A stretch of DNA of 64,000 nt. It comes from Aerococcus mictus (GTDB lineage: Bacteria > Bacillota > Bacilli > Lactobacillales > Aerococcaceae). The translations under genes were made by a program, and so were the position numbers. The stretch lies in assembly GCF_003286595.3 (NCBI RefSeq), contig NZ_CP132985.1, positions 1,860,001-1,924,000 on the forward strand, given 5' to 3'. Under the pieces are notes generated by a model that did not search any database, was not told the origin of the DNA, and worked only from the letters and a program-made list of their open reading frames with translations. Numbering within the stretch: the stretch's first letter is position 1; each line of letters begins with the position of its first letter. Shown in pieces: positions 9,555 through 18,244 of the stretch.

Positions 9555-10451
9555 TTAGGCTGATTTCTCCTGCTTCACTTGGGCCCGCCGCTTGCTTAAA
9601 TAGTTATAGTCGCTGTAATAAGGCAGGTCCCCTTGTTTCGTACGCCGGTAGATCAAGAGGGCAATCCCCGCGACCACTAGGACTAAGGACAGGGCCTGGG
9701 AGACCCGGATCGGCCCCAGGTAGAGGGAATCAGTCCGCAAGCCTTCAATGAAGAACCGTCCCGTCCCATACCAAATCAGATATAAGAGCCCGGTCTCGCC
9801 AAGTTTTAAAGTCTTATGACGGTGGCGGAGGAAGAGTAAGACCCCTACCCCCAGTAAATTCCACAGGGATTCGTAGAGAAAGGTGGGATGGTAGTATTGG
9901 CCGTTAATAGACATTTGCTCAACGATAAAATTGGGTAAGTGCAAGGTCTCCCGTAAGAATCCTTCGCTAACTGGGCCACCGTGGGCTTCTTGGTTAACAA
10001 AGTTACCCCAACGGCCAATTCCTTGGGCCAGGAGTAAGTAAGGCATGATCACATCCGCCAAAAAGCTCACCTTCATCTTATGGCGCTTGGCATAGATAAT
10101 CGCCGTCAAAGCGCCCGCGATAACGCCCCCATAAATGGCAATACCGCCCTGCCAAATGGCAATAATTTCTCCCAGGTTTTCCCGGTAGTAGTCCCACTCA
10201 AAGATCACATAATAGAGCCGGGCTCCGATAAAACCGATGGGCACCGCCCACATGATCATGTCCATGACCTGGTCGCTATCAAACCCCTTGCGCTCAATCT
10301 CTTTCAGAATCAGCTCCACCGCCAAAAACATGCCCAGGGCAATAATAATCCCGTACCAACGGATCTCAATCCCTAAAAAGGAAAAGGCCACTGGGTCAAT
10401 AGCCAGGAGGTTAAGGCTGGGCAAAAGCTGTCCGAGTAAGGTCGTCATCAT
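9555..10451 (-). CDS. lgt: Phosphatidylglycerol--prolipoprotein diacylglyceryl transferase
   Basis: Membrane enzyme that transfers diacylglycerol onto the lipobox cysteine of prolipoproteins. The 298 residues form several membrane helices and contain the Lgt signature GIGRWGNFVNQEAHGG and the motif IGARLYYV. The gene start overlaps the hprK stop by four bases (ATGA), implying translational coupling. The window encodes likely substrates: the phosphoesterase lipoprotein at 22919 and the ABC binding protein at 43749. Confidence 0.96.
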   Translation of the reverse strand: MMTTLLGQLLPSLNLLAIDPVAFSFLGIEIRWYGIIIALGMFLAVELILKEIERKGFDSDQVMDMIMWAVPIGFIGARLYYVIFEWDYYRENLGEIIAIWQGGIAIYGGVIAGALTAIIYAKRHKMKVSFLADVIMPYLLLAQGIGRWGNFVNQEAHGGPVSEGFLRETLHLPNFIVEQMSINGQYYHPTFLYESLWNLLGVGVLLFLRHRHKTLKLGETGLLYLIWYGTGRFFIEGLRTDSLYLGPIRVSQALSLVLVVAGIALLIYRRTKQGDLPYYSDYNYLSKRRAQVKQEKSA

Positions 10452-11428
10452 GACTCATCGCCCGCTTCCGCCTGTTCCTTTTCGGCGTGGGTCTTAGCAT
10501 CCGCTTCCTGGTTGGCTTGGATGAGGTGGGTCAGTCTTTCTTCGAATTCCTTACCGGCATTGTAGCCCATATTGTTGGCCCGAAGATTCATGGCCGCCAC
10601 TTCCACGATATTAGAGGAATTCCGCCCGGTGCGGACAGGCACGGTAATTTGAGGCACATCCACTCCGAGGAGAGAAACCATTTCCGGCTCCGAACCTAAA
10701 CGTTCATAGTCTTCATCGTCATCCCACATGACTAAGCGGACGATCAAGTGGAGTTGTTGGGCCTGTTTAACCGCCCCAGCCCCAAAGAGGGTGAGGACAT
10801 TAATAATGCCCAGGCCGCGGATTTCGATCATATTTTGTAAGATGGCCGGCGCCTCGCCCACGATGGAATAGTCATCGCGTTTATGGAGTTCCACCCGGTC
10901 ATCCGCCACAAGACGGTGGCCGTTTTTAATTAATTCCAGAGCGGTTTCGGACTTACCAATCCCGCTGTCCCCAATAATCATAATCCCTAAACCATAAACA
11001 TCCACAAAGACACCATGCTTGGACACCCGGGGTGCCAAACGTTCTTGGAGATAGGTGGTGATATTGGAATAGAGCCGGGTCGTTACCGCACTCCCCTGTA
11101 AAATTGGAATTTTATTTTCTTCGGCCGCTTGAAAGACCTCATACTCTGGCATCAAGTCGCGGGAGAAAATAAAGACCGGCGTATCTTCCCGGGACATCCG
11201 TCGCATAATCAAGAGCCGCTCATCACTAGTCATTTTCTTCAAATAGGAGTGCTCGTTCCGGCCAAATAATTGGACCCGTTCCGAGGGATAGTAGTTAAAA
11301 TAACCCGATAATTCCAAGCCCGGACGGGAAATGTCGCTGGTTTGAATCAAACGGTCTAAATACTCCTCTCCCTGGAGCACCTTTAGCCCAAGCTGGTCCC
11401 TGAGCTCTTTAACGGTTACTGCTTCCAT
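10448..11428 (-). CDS. hprK: HPr kinase/phosphorylase
   Basis: Bifunctional enzyme that phosphorylates or dephosphorylates Ser-46 of HPr and so drives CcpA-mediated catabolite control in Firmicutes. The 326-residue product has the P-loop GDSGIGKS at residues 153-160, then LVADDRVE and the HprK signature EIRGLGIINV. The frame extends to 11458, but the ATG at 11428 (MEAVTVKEL) has GAAAGGAA upstream and matches the family start. It is first in the operon with lgt. Its presence fits the cre-like sites elsewhere in the window. Confidence 0.96.
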   Translation of the reverse strand: MEAVTVKELRDQLGLKVLQGEEYLDRLIQTSDISRPGLELSGYFNYYPSERVQLFGRNEHSYLKKMTSDERLLIMRRMSREDTPVFIFSRDLMPEYEVFQAAEENKIPILQGSAVTTRLYSNITTYLQERLAPRVSKHGVFVDVYGLGIMIIGDSGIGKSETALELIKNGHRLVADDRVELHKRDDYSIVGEAPAILQNMIEIRGLGIINVLTLFGAGAVKQAQQLHLIVRLVMWDDDEDYERLGSEPEMVSLLGVDVPQITVPVRTGRNSSNIVEVAAMNLRANNMGYNAGKEFEERLTHLIQANQEADAKTHAEKEQAEAGDES

Positions 11429-11496
11429 AATTGTTTCCTTTCTCTTTTTAAATCTCACTTCATTTTACCATAGGCCCACCCCATTAGTAAGGCTGA

Positions 11497-11736
11497 GAGT
11501 GCGACAGTCACACCAAAGGACGAAATCGCTGGAGAAAACTGGGATAAGCTCAGTGAAACTGAGCGTTACCAGTTTTTAGTTAGGTTCGACTTGGCAGACT
11601 TGGAGTGATTTCACAAGTCAGAAACAAGCGAATACTTCGCTTTTATTCAGACTTACTCCAATCATCCAAGTCTAGGCGCCAAGTCTCACACCCTGTGTGA
11701 AGCGGACGTTCGTCCTGTGACTGGAGCACGTTTTGA
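11497..11736 (+). repeat. Hairpin element, AGTCACA arm type, carrying a 121-base insertion
   Basis: Begins GAGTGCGAC and ends GGAGCACGTTTTGAA. Arm AGTCACA, bulge CCAAA, arm GGACGAA pairs with TTCGTCC and TGTGACT. The inner hairpin (AAAACTGG..GCTCAG with CTGAGC..CCAGTTTT) matches the copy at 21622-21739. Relative to that copy, 11578-11698 is an extra hairpin-forming insertion placed just after the inner stem. Confidence 0.85.
11578..11698. repeat. 121-base hairpin insertion inside an element
   Basis: Absent from the otherwise identical copy at 21622-21739. It folds on itself: AAGCGAA/TTCGCTT with a three-base loop, flanked by AAGTC/GACTT, and an outer AGACTTGG/CCAAGTCT pair. No gene in it. 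Confidence 0.6.
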
Positions 11737-11737
11737 A

Positions 11738-11974
11738 AAGGATGTGAGGATGCCGTCAGAGACTTGAATTGCTGGAAGAAAATACCATAAGCACAGCTAT
11801 AAGGATGTGAGGAAGGATCAGGGAGGGAGATTCCTTGGAAGAAAAGATGATAAGATCAACTTGCTTGATCGTTCAACTTTTCTGAAAGGACATCCCCTAC
11901 CCCTTCCGAACTCAACTAGACTGTGCGTTGGAATTTTCTGAAATGACTTCAAGTTTGGCGTCCGAACTCAACTA
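11738..11974 (+). repeat. Hairpin element (GACGCC arm type) with a second element nested in its loop
   Basis: The host begins AAGGATGTGAGG and ends GAACTCAACTA. Its stem GCACAG (11791-11796) is separated from CTGTGC (11921-11926) by a complete second element at 11801-11918 of the GGAAGG arm type. At 13308-13425 the same host type has only a five-base loop at this place. Confidence 0.85.
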
Positions 11975-12003
11975 GAGAGTGTGACGGGTGCACCAAAGGC
12001 CAA
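11974..12003 (+). repeat. Truncated 5' end of a hairpin element
   Basis: GAGAGTGTGACGGGTGCACCAAAGG matches the beginning of the copy at 13190 (GGGTGC arm), then homology stops. Confidence 0.6.
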
Positions 12004-12031
12004 AAATAATCCTAAACCAAGGCTAACTAAG

Positions 12032-12060
12032 AAAAAAGACTGCAACAAGTGTCGCAGTCC
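12032..12060 (-). terminator. Terminator downstream of the PspC/holin-like pair
   Basis: Stem GACTGC/GCAGTC (12038-12043 with 12054-12059) followed on the minus strand by TTTTTTC. It lies beyond the hairpin element that starts at the stop of the 12283 gene. Confidence 0.75.
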
Positions 12061-12111
12061 ATTTAACGATTAATAGCATTTAAGTAAAAACCTACTTCCG
12101 TCGCACTTTCT

Positions 12112-12282
12112 CCAAACATGCTCCAAGCGCAAGGCAAGCGTCCACTTCAGAAAATGACGACAAATTCTCTCTGAGAATTCTTACGCCTTTTTCTTCCAGT
12201 TGCTATAGCTGTTCGAAGCGTCAGCGAGCTACAGATATAGTATGCGTAGCGGTCTTGTCTTCTGACGCGCTTGTCGCACTCT
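12112..12282 (-). repeat. Hairpin element (AAGCGC arm type) starting at a stop codon, with internal cassette
   Basis: Minus-strand element beginning GAGTGCGAC at the TAG stop of the gene ending at 12283 and ending GGAGCATGTTTGG. Arms AAGCGC and AAGACAAG pair with CTTGCCTT and GCGCTT. An extra cassette of about 48 bases (12195-12245, containing CTATATCTG and CAGCTATAG) is inserted before the conserved CTGGAAG. Confidence 0.85.
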
Positions 12283-12648
12283 CTAATAATCATTCCGGTA
12301 AGGATCAAAGATTTTCTTCAAGAGTTCTTGGGCCAGACCATAGATCAGGGCCAGCACCATGCAGTAGAAGAAGGAAGAAATCCAGAAATAAGCTGTCCCC
12401 ATCAGGGAGGAAGCCAGCCAGAAGATAAAACCATTCAAGACCAGGTTAAATAAACCCAGGGTCAGAAAGTTTATCGGCAAGGCTAAAATTTTCAAAATTG
12501 GGTAAACCAACTTGTAGAGAATCGCGATGACTAAAACCACAATCACCGCTGAGCCAAAGTCCTGGATATAGACCTCTGGCCAGAAAATCCGGCCCAGTCC
12601 TTGAAGGATAATGGCTTGGATCAAGAGACGAATAATATTTCTAATCAT
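12283..12648 (-). CDS. Phage-holin-family small membrane protein (YvlD-like)
   Basis: A 121-residue membrane protein with four predicted hydrophobic helices, resembling the superfamily IV holin-like/YvlD group (GSAVIVVLVIAILYKLVYP, FNLVLNGFIFWL). Members are common chromosomal proteins next to PspC-type genes and are not evidence of a prophage. Its ATG overlaps the end of the PspC gene by eight bases. Its stop codon TAG is the exact start of a hairpin element on the same strand. The function, probably in envelope homeostasis, is inferred from the partner. Confidence 0.8.
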   Translation of the reverse strand: MIRNIIRLLIQAIILQGLGRIFWPEVYIQDFGSAVIVVLVIAILYKLVYPILKILALPINFLTLGLFNLVLNGFIFWLASSLMGTAYFWISSFFYCMVLALIYGLAQELLKKIFDPYRNDY

Positions 12649-12997
12649 GGTCGACCTTAACCTTCTCCACTTCCTTAATTTGGCGTTTGTTCAAGTCCCG
12701 ATAGACCGGTTCCACATCATCTTCACTCTGTGTATAAGCCTCTTGGCGCGGATTCGTCCGCCGTCTAGTCCCTTGGCCTCCCCCAAAGAAAGTCCGCTTA
12801 AAGTTGATGATACTTTCATTAGGGATTAAGACCATCAGGGCCAGGTAGATAAAAATAGCTAGGTAACGTAGCGGAGTAAAAAGAGCCACCGCAAAGGCAA
12901 TCCGGAGCCAAACTGCGGAAATACCAAAGTAATCAGCAAAACCACCACAAACCCCAGCAAAAACTCGGTTGGTTAATGAGCGTTTCAATGCTTTCAT
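12641..12997 (-). CDS. PspC domain protein
   Basis: A 118-residue protein with an N-terminal PspC domain (LTNRVFAGVCGGFADYFG, then hydrophobic helices ending VLIPNE) and a hydrophilic, arginine- and acid-rich tail. PspC proteins are membrane-stress sensors or regulators of the envelope response. The start is ATG 12997, preceded by AAAAGGAGAG; the longer open frame to 13030 has no good ribosome site. It overlaps the next gene, forming a two-gene operon typical of cell-envelope stress loci in Firmicutes. Confidence 0.88.
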   Translation of the reverse strand: MKALKRSLTNRVFAGVCGGFADYFGISAVWLRIAFAVALFTPLRYLAIFIYLALMVLIPNESIINFKRTFFGGGQGTRRRTNPRQEAYTQSEDDVEPVYRDLNKRQIKEVEKVKVDHD

Positions 12998-13189
12998 AAA
13001 ATCTCTCCTTTTGATTAAAACAAGTACCATAGATCCCGCCTGTTCAAACGATTAAAGAATCGCTGCTAAGATATAAACAAAATTAGGTATTAGATAGCGG
13101 GATATAGGAATATTTTACCATAAGCACGCCCAAGACTCGACTCTCCCTGCCTGACAAACAGCGAATTTAAAGGATTCTAAAGAAATAAA

Positions 13190-13306
13190 GAGTGCGACGG
13201 GTGCGCCAAAGATCGATAACACTGGAGCTAAAGAGCAAAAATTCTTGAAAAGAATTTCTTGCACTTTAGTGAAGTGGAGATCGATCTGCACCCGGAGCAC
13301 GTTTGA
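13190..13306 (+). repeat. Hairpin element, GGGTGC arm type
   Basis: Starts GAGTGCGAC, ends GGAGCACGTTTGA. GGGTGC, bulge GCCAA, AGATCGAT pair with ATCGATCT and GCACCC. The inner stem CTAAAG/CTTTAG and apical AATTCTT-GAAA-AGAATT are unlike other copies, yet the conserved ACTGGAG and TGAAGTGG loop strands are kept. Confidence 0.9.
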
Positions 13307-13307
13307 G

Positions 13308-13425
13308 AAGGATGTGAGGACGCCACTAAAGACTTGAATTGCTGGAGGAAAATACCTTAAGCACAGCAAGTCTGTGCGTTGGGATTTTCTGAAGCAACTT
13401 CAAGGCTGGCGTCCGAACTCAACTA
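13308..13425 (+). repeat. Hairpin element, GACGCC arm type
   Basis: Starts AAGGATGTGAGG, ends GAACTCAACTA. GGACGCC, bulge ACTAA, AG-A-CTTGAA pair with TTCAAG-G-CT and GGCGTCC. Inner stem AAAATACC/GGGATTTT and GCACAG/CTGTGC. This is an intact reference copy of the type. Confidence 0.9.
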
Positions 13426-13427
13426 TA

Positions 13428-13616
13428 AAGGATGTGAGGAAGGACCAGGGAGGGAGATTCCTTGGAAGAAAAGATGATAAGATCAGAAATAAGGATGTGA
13501 GAACGCCATCAAAGACTTGATTTTCTGAAGCAACTTCAAGGCTGGTGTTCGAACTCAACTTGCTTGATCGTTCAACTTTTCTGAAAGGACATCCCCTACC
13601 CCTTTCGAGCTCAACT
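13428..13616 (+). repeat. Hairpin element (GGAAGG type) with a shortened element nested in its loop
   Basis: The host GATGATAAGATCA..TTGATCGTTCAAC stem is split by 13491-13560, which is a GACGCC-type element that has lost its own inner hairpin (ACTTGA joined directly to TTTTCTGAAG). The nested unit carries the typical AAGGATGTGAG and GAACTCAACT ends. Confidence 0.85.
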
Positions 13617-13619
13617 AAA

Positions 13620-13740
13620 GAGTGCGACAAGCGCGTAAAAGAGCAAGACCTCTGGAAGAAAAAGGCGTAAGAATTCTCACAAAGAATTTGTCGCCATTTT
13701 CTGAAGAGGACGCTTGCTCTGCGCTTGGAGCACGTTTGAA
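13620..13740 (+). repeat. Hairpin element, AAGCGC arm type
   Basis: Starts GAGTGCGAC, ends GGAGCACGTTTGAA. AAGCGC, bulge GTAAA, AGAGCAAG pair with CTTGCTCT and GCGCTT. The inner stem GGCG/CGCC and GAATTCT/AGAATT match the copies at 12112 and 18245. Confidence 0.9.
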
Positions 13741-13774
13741 AAGGATGTGAGGAAGGATTAGGGAGGAAGATTTC
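13741..13774 (+). repeat. Element 5' fragment abutting the sbcC stop
   Basis: AAGGATGTGAGGAAGG plus the GGGAGG arm start as in 13428, then the sequence changes at the TAG of sbcC, which is on the opposite strand. Confidence 0.7.
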
Positions 13775-16700
13775 CTACTCCTCCGCTCCCGGCAGGCCTT
13801 GCCAGTGACATTGGCTGCCGCTAGGGGTCATTTCGACCGCTAACTGGATGGGTAATTCCTGCTTCAGTTCTTCCCGGTGGGAGATGACAGCAATTAAGCG
13901 GCCCGAACGTTGGTGGAGGTCCACCAGGGTATCGAGGGCCTGTTGGAGGGTTTCCGAGTCCAAGGTCCCGAAACCTTCATCAATAAAGAGCATCCCCACA
14001 TCAACTGTCCCAGCTTCTTCCTGGATCACATCACTAAGGCCCAAAGCTAAGGCCAGGGAGGCTTGGAAACTTTCGCCCCCTGACAGGGAGTGGACGCTGC
14101 GTTCGCTGGCGGTATAGGAGTCAAAGACATTGAGATTAAGCCCCTTAGCCTGGTTGCCTCCGATCTCATCCTCCGCTCGCTTAAAGTAATACTTGCCATT
14201 GGTCATTTGGTAGAAACGCTGGTTGGCCCGCTCGACAATCCAGTCCAAGTAAATTCCTAAAATATAACGTTGGAAGGAAATCCGTTGACTCTTGTTGAGC
14301 TTCCCATTGGCGACATCAGACAGCTTCTTCAAGTCGCCAAAGCTCTGGTAGCGGTCTTGGTAGTCCTGCCATAAGTCAGTCAGGAGAGCGACTTGGTCCT
14401 TGAGCCGGATAAGGTCTTCCCGCTCCTGACTTAATTGGCTAGCGGCTTGGTCATAGGATTGGTCGAGGTTGATTTTTTCCTTTTGGTAAGTGGCTTGGTC
14501 TTGATCAATAGCCAAGTCTTTTTCTTTTGCCTTTAAGGCCTCCAGCGCCTTTTTATAGGCATAGACCTGGTTAGAATAAGCAGATAAAGTTTGGCTTATC
14601 GCCTGCCAGTCACGGTCACTTTGGTGGAGGGCCTTGACCTGGTCATCACTAAGATCCGATTCTCTTCGGGCTTGGTCTAAACGCTCAGCAATGGCCTGAG
14701 ACTGTTCTTGGTTTTTCTTGACCGCCGCTTCTTGGTAGTCCCGCTTGGTGGTGAGGACGGCAGCTTTTTCTTTCAAAGTTTGCTCTCTTTGGGCTAATTT
14801 TTGCCCTAAAGCTTCCAAGTCTTTGGCTTCTGTCTTAAGGGCTTGGGCTTTTTCTTCTAAGGCAGCTTGAGAATCTCCAATCAAGAGAGCTTGAGACTGC
14901 TTAAGCCGGTCTGTCACTTGATCCAAATAAGCTTTTTGCCGGCTGACCTGACCTTCACTTTTAGAAAGTCCCTGCTTAAGAGTTTGCAGCTGAGTTTCTT
15001 GGCCTTTAACCTTTTCCTTTTCTTCCGCCAGGGCTTTTTGATTAGCCTGGTCTTTGTCGTATTTCTCTTGGTAAGCCGCACTGGCTTGCTTATAGGCACT
15101 CTGAGCTTGGTCCAGCCGGTCTTGCCAGTCAGTGATAGTGGCCTTAGGGTCAAAGTCATATTGCCTACACAAGTTGGCCCGACTCTGCTTGTGGTAGTTG
15201 AGGGCCTGGCTAGCTTCTTGGTAGGCTTGGCTAGCCGTTTGGGCCTGGGCTTCTAATTGGTCCACTTGGCCTTGGTCCAAGTCTTCAGCAGACGTGTCGG
15301 CACTGACTTGGGCCGGATCAGGATGGTCAAAGCTCCCGCAAACTGGACAAGGACTGTCCGGACTGAGGTCCTGGGCCATAATCCCGGCCAGATTGCGTTG
15401 GTAGGTCTGCTTAGCTTCCAAGTAGGCCTGGTTGGCTTTTTGCCAGGTCTGCTCCGCCTGGCGGAAGTCCGCTTCTCCCTTTTGAATGGCTTGGTCAAAG
15501 GATTGGAGCTGGTCGAGTCCGGATTTTAAGTCAGCCAGTTGACGGCCGGACTCTTTGACCGCTTCCTTTTCTTGGCTCAGGCTGTCGGGGTCAAGAATGG
15601 CCTGGCTTAGTTGGTCCACTTGGGCCTGGCCTTGGCTGATGGCTTCTTCTAGACTAGCCACTTGGTCTTGGCCCTTTTGGTAACTAGTTTCCAGGTCTTC
15701 TAATTCAGCCTGACCAGCTTGGACTTCCTGTTGGGTGCTGGCATAAGTGACCCAGTCCTTGAGACCGGCTTGGACTTGGTCGATGGCTTCTTTAATCTGC
15801 GGCAAGCGCTCCAAGTTTTCTTTTTGCGCCTCCCAGTCCTTGTCATAGTTGGCTCGGGCGGCTTGGTGGTCTTTTTCTTCCTGGGCCAGTCTGGCCTGAC
15901 TTTGTTCCAGGTCCTTAGCCTCTGCTTGGGCCTGGGCTTGGTCTTTTAAGGCCTGGTAGAAGGCTAAAGAAGCCTGGTAGTTTTGATAGGCCGTTTTTAA
16001 ATCAGCCATCTGGCTTTGCTTGGCTTCTAGGCGGTCTTTTTCTTGGGATAGGTCGGCTTGGGCGTCAAAGTAATCTAAGACTTGGCTGAGCTGAGTTCGC
16101 TTAGCTTCCAGATTTTCCAGGTCTTGGCTGGCTTGCTTGAAGTCCGCTTCTTTGGTCGCTAAAAAATCAGCTAAAAGCTGGCCTAGCTTGGCCTCCCCCT
16201 GATCTTTTAAACGACCTTCTAACAGCGCTTGGTCTTCTGAACGAAGCAAGGTCTTTAAGCGTTCTTGGGCCGCATCGTGGTTTTTCTTGAGGCGGTCTAA
16301 GTCGCTCTTGACCTGGCTGTATTGGTCTTGCAAGTAGGTCTGGAAGCGGTTAATGGCCTCGGTATGGAAGATGTGGGTAAAAATTTCCTCCTTGTCCCGG
16401 CTTGAGGCCTCCAGCAGGCGCTTGAACTCGCCCTGGGGCAGCATAACGATTTGGGTAAATTGGGACTTATCTAAACCGATAGCCTCTTTGAGATAAGTTT
16501 CTAGCTCATTTTTCTTCCCCGACACCAACTTGCCGTCAACATTGACTTCCAGCACTTCAGAAGGATAGGCCTTAGACCGCCCTTCCACCGCTCCGGGGCC
16601 AGTTTGTTTGGGCTGACGGTAGACCTGATAGTGGTGACCATCACTGTCAAAGGTAAAGCGCACATAGGCTAGGTCCAAGTCGGTGGCAAAACGGGACTTG

Positions 16701-16897
16701 AGTTCACTAGCTTCCCGACTCGATCCCGAGGCGCCCCCGTAGAGGGCATAGGTGATGGCGTCAAAGAGAGTGGTCTTACCCGCCCCAGTATCTCCTGAAA
16801 TCATAAACAAGCCATAGGGCCGGACCCGGTCAAAGTCAATCACGGTCAGGTCCCGGTAAGAACCAAAGGCATTCATTTCTAAACGTAAGGGAATCAT
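13775..16897 (-). CDS. sbcC: Exonuclease subunit SbcC
   Basis: SMC-like ATPase of the SbcCD (Mre11-Rad50-type) complex, which cleaves DNA hairpins and processes blocked ends. The 1040 residues have the Walker A GDTGAGKT at 35-42, a long coiled coil rich in Gln/Ala/Lys/Glu, the zinc-hook CPVC near residue 517, a second coiled coil, the ABC signature LSGGESFQASLALALG and the Walker B LFIDEGFGTLD near 970. The start ATG follows GAAAGGAAG. It lies 23 bases after sbcD. The complex is specific for hairpin DNA, which is notable beside a dense set of genomic hairpin elements. Confidence 0.96.
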   Translation of the reverse strand: MIPLRLEMNAFGSYRDLTVIDFDRVRPYGLFMISGDTGAGKTTLFDAITYALYGGASGSSREASELKSRFATDLDLAYVRFTFDSDGHHYQVYRQPKQTGPGAVEGRSKAYPSEVLEVNVDGKLVSGKKNELETYLKEAIGLDKSQFTQIVMLPQGEFKRLLEASSRDKEEIFTHIFHTEAINRFQTYLQDQYSQVKSDLDRLKKNHDAAQERLKTLLRSEDQALLEGRLKDQGEAKLGQLLADFLATKEADFKQASQDLENLEAKRTQLSQVLDYFDAQADLSQEKDRLEAKQSQMADLKTAYQNYQASLAFYQALKDQAQAQAEAKDLEQSQARLAQEEKDHQAARANYDKDWEAQKENLERLPQIKEAIDQVQAGLKDWVTYASTQQEVQAGQAELEDLETSYQKGQDQVASLEEAISQGQAQVDQLSQAILDPDSLSQEKEAVKESGRQLADLKSGLDQLQSFDQAIQKGEADFRQAEQTWQKANQAYLEAKQTYQRNLAGIMAQDLSPDSPCPVCGSFDHPDPAQVSADTSAEDLDQGQVDQLEAQAQTASQAYQEASQALNYHKQSRANLCRQYDFDPKATITDWQDRLDQAQSAYKQASAAYQEKYDKDQANQKALAEEKEKVKGQETQLQTLKQGLSKSEGQVSRQKAYLDQVTDRLKQSQALLIGDSQAALEEKAQALKTEAKDLEALGQKLAQREQTLKEKAAVLTTKRDYQEAAVKKNQEQSQAIAERLDQARRESDLSDDQVKALHQSDRDWQAISQTLSAYSNQVYAYKKALEALKAKEKDLAIDQDQATYQKEKINLDQSYDQAASQLSQEREDLIRLKDQVALLTDLWQDYQDRYQSFGDLKKLSDVANGKLNKSQRISFQRYILGIYLDWIVERANQRFYQMTNGKYYFKRAEDEIGGNQAKGLNLNVFDSYTASERSVHSLSGGESFQASLALALGLSDVIQEEAGTVDVGMLFIDEGFGTLDSETLQQALDTLVDLHQRSGRLIAVISHREELKQELPIQLAVEMTPSGSQCHWQGLPGAEE

Positions 16898-16920
16898 GGT
16901 CCACTTCCTTTCTCAGTCAG

Positions 16921-18087
16921 CTAGTCAGTTTCCTGGCCTTTTTGGGCCGCTAACCAGGCCGCCTCCACCGCCTGATTTTGCGCTTCGGTCAGGGTCTGGC
17001 CCAGGGTTTCTTGGTAGAAGTCGGCGAAGAGCTCTAAGGGGTCAGCCACTTGGCGGCTGAGCTTGTCTTTACTGATTTTCCCCTCAAGCTGGGCGCTGAC
17101 CTGGCCGATATTCACATATTCCAGGTTCATAATATTGGGATAATTCTCCCGCAGCCGGTTCATCCCGTCATGGACTGGGGTCTGGTCAGTCAGTTCAAAG
17201 TAAATATAGTCCTCCGACTGCCCCGTTAAGGCCTGGTCAAAGCTGGTCTTAATCACGCGGACATCGTGTTGGGGTTGGATCATATGCTTGGTGACCTGGA
17301 TTGATTCCTTGGTCAAATCAACCTCCAAATACTGCTTATGGTGGTGGGCTTCGGACTTGGAGTACTTGAGCGGACTGCCACTGTAGCGAACCTGTTCACC
17401 CTTGACCCGTTGCGCCCCGTGCAAGTGACCCAAAGCCACATAGTCAAAGTCTTGAAAGACCCGGCTGGGCACATATTCGGTGGTGCCAATCGATAAGGGC
17501 CGCTCTGACTCCGATTCTTCTAAGTCAGCCCCGGCTTCATCCAAGCTAGATGAAGTCACATAGCCGTGGTAGACAATTAGATTCAATTGGTCAGGGTCAA
17601 AGGATTCCTGGCCCTTGATGGCTTGGACCTGTTTAGCTGCGGCCTTTTCCAAACTGTCAATGGTCGGGTCTTGGTAGAGCTCGCGGATGACCTGGTAGTC
17701 GGCATAGGGGAGGAGATAGACCCGGGCTCCGTCTAATTCGACAGATTGAGGGACTTTTTGTGGTAAACCCGCTAGGTGGACATTTTGGCGTTCATAGGCC
17801 CGGGCCCCGTAGGCAATCCGCTCGCCAGCATCGTGGTTGCCAGCAATAATGGCCACAGGGCAGGTCAACTCCACCATTAATCGATCAATCAGTTCATTGG
17901 CCAAACGAACACTATCCCGGCTGGGAAGCGACCGGTCGTAAAAATCGCCCGCAATAATCACCAAGTCCGGCTCAAGCGCCTTGAACTCATCAATCAGCTG
18001 GTGGAAGACCACTTCCTGGTCAGCCAACATGGACCGGTCATTAACAATCTTCCCAATATGCCAGTCGGAAGTATGGATAATTTTCAT
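16921..18087 (-). CDS. sbcD: Exonuclease subunit SbcD
   Basis: Mre11-type Mn-dependent nuclease partner of SbcC. The 388-residue protein has the metallophosphoesterase motifs in order: DWHIG near residue 8, GDFYD, GNHDAGERI and GHLHGAQ, followed by a capping domain. The start ATG at 18087 has GAGGAG upstream. It is the promoter-proximal gene of the sbcDC pair; three hairpin elements fill the space between it and uvrA. Confidence 0.96.
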   Translation of the reverse strand: MKIIHTSDWHIGKIVNDRSMLADQEVVFHQLIDEFKALEPDLVIIAGDFYDRSLPSRDSVRLANELIDRLMVELTCPVAIIAGNHDAGERIAYGARAYERQNVHLAGLPQKVPQSVELDGARVYLLPYADYQVIRELYQDPTIDSLEKAAAKQVQAIKGQESFDPDQLNLIVYHGYVTSSSLDEAGADLEESESERPLSIGTTEYVPSRVFQDFDYVALGHLHGAQRVKGEQVRYSGSPLKYSKSEAHHHKQYLEVDLTKESIQVTKHMIQPQHDVRVIKTSFDQALTGQSEDYIYFELTDQTPVHDGMNRLRENYPNIMNLEYVNIGQVSAQLEGKISKDKLSRQVADPLELFADFYQETLGQTLTEAQNQAVEAAWLAAQKGQETD

Positions 18088-18121
18088 GGGCAGCTCCTCT
18101 TTTCAAAATACGAACTATCTA

Positions 18122-18243
18122 ATCAAAACGTGTTCCAAAAGTCAGCCCTGACGTCCACTTCACGAACTATGTGCGATAGGCTTCCGCCTATCTTCCATAG
18201 TTTGTTCCAGTGGTTCAGGGCTTTTTTGACTTTTGTCACACTC
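18122..18243 (-). repeat. Hairpin element, AAAAGTC arm type
   Basis: Begins GAGTGTGAC and ends GGAACACGTTTTGA. AAAAGTC, bulge AAAAA, AGCCCTGA pair perfectly with TCAGGGCT and GACTTTT. Inner helices AACTATG/CATAGTT and GATAGGC/GCCTATC close on a GGAA loop. The arm sequences are unlike all other copies although the frame is the same. Confidence 0.9.
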
Positions 18244-18244
18244 T

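Noticed and set aside
12195..12245. tRNA-like or riboswitch-like fold in the CTATAG cassette
   Set aside because: No cloverleaf, anticodon or CCA end; the stem is imperfect and the same cassette recurs inside repeats.
12283..12648. Prophage trace suggested by the holin-like protein
   Set aside because: The YvlD-like holin family is a normal chromosomal partner of PspC genes, and no other phage gene is nearby.
13115..13630. Two minus-strand open frames of 76-84 codons
   Set aside because: They cross several hairpin elements in the antisense direction and resemble no protein; they arise from the repeats.
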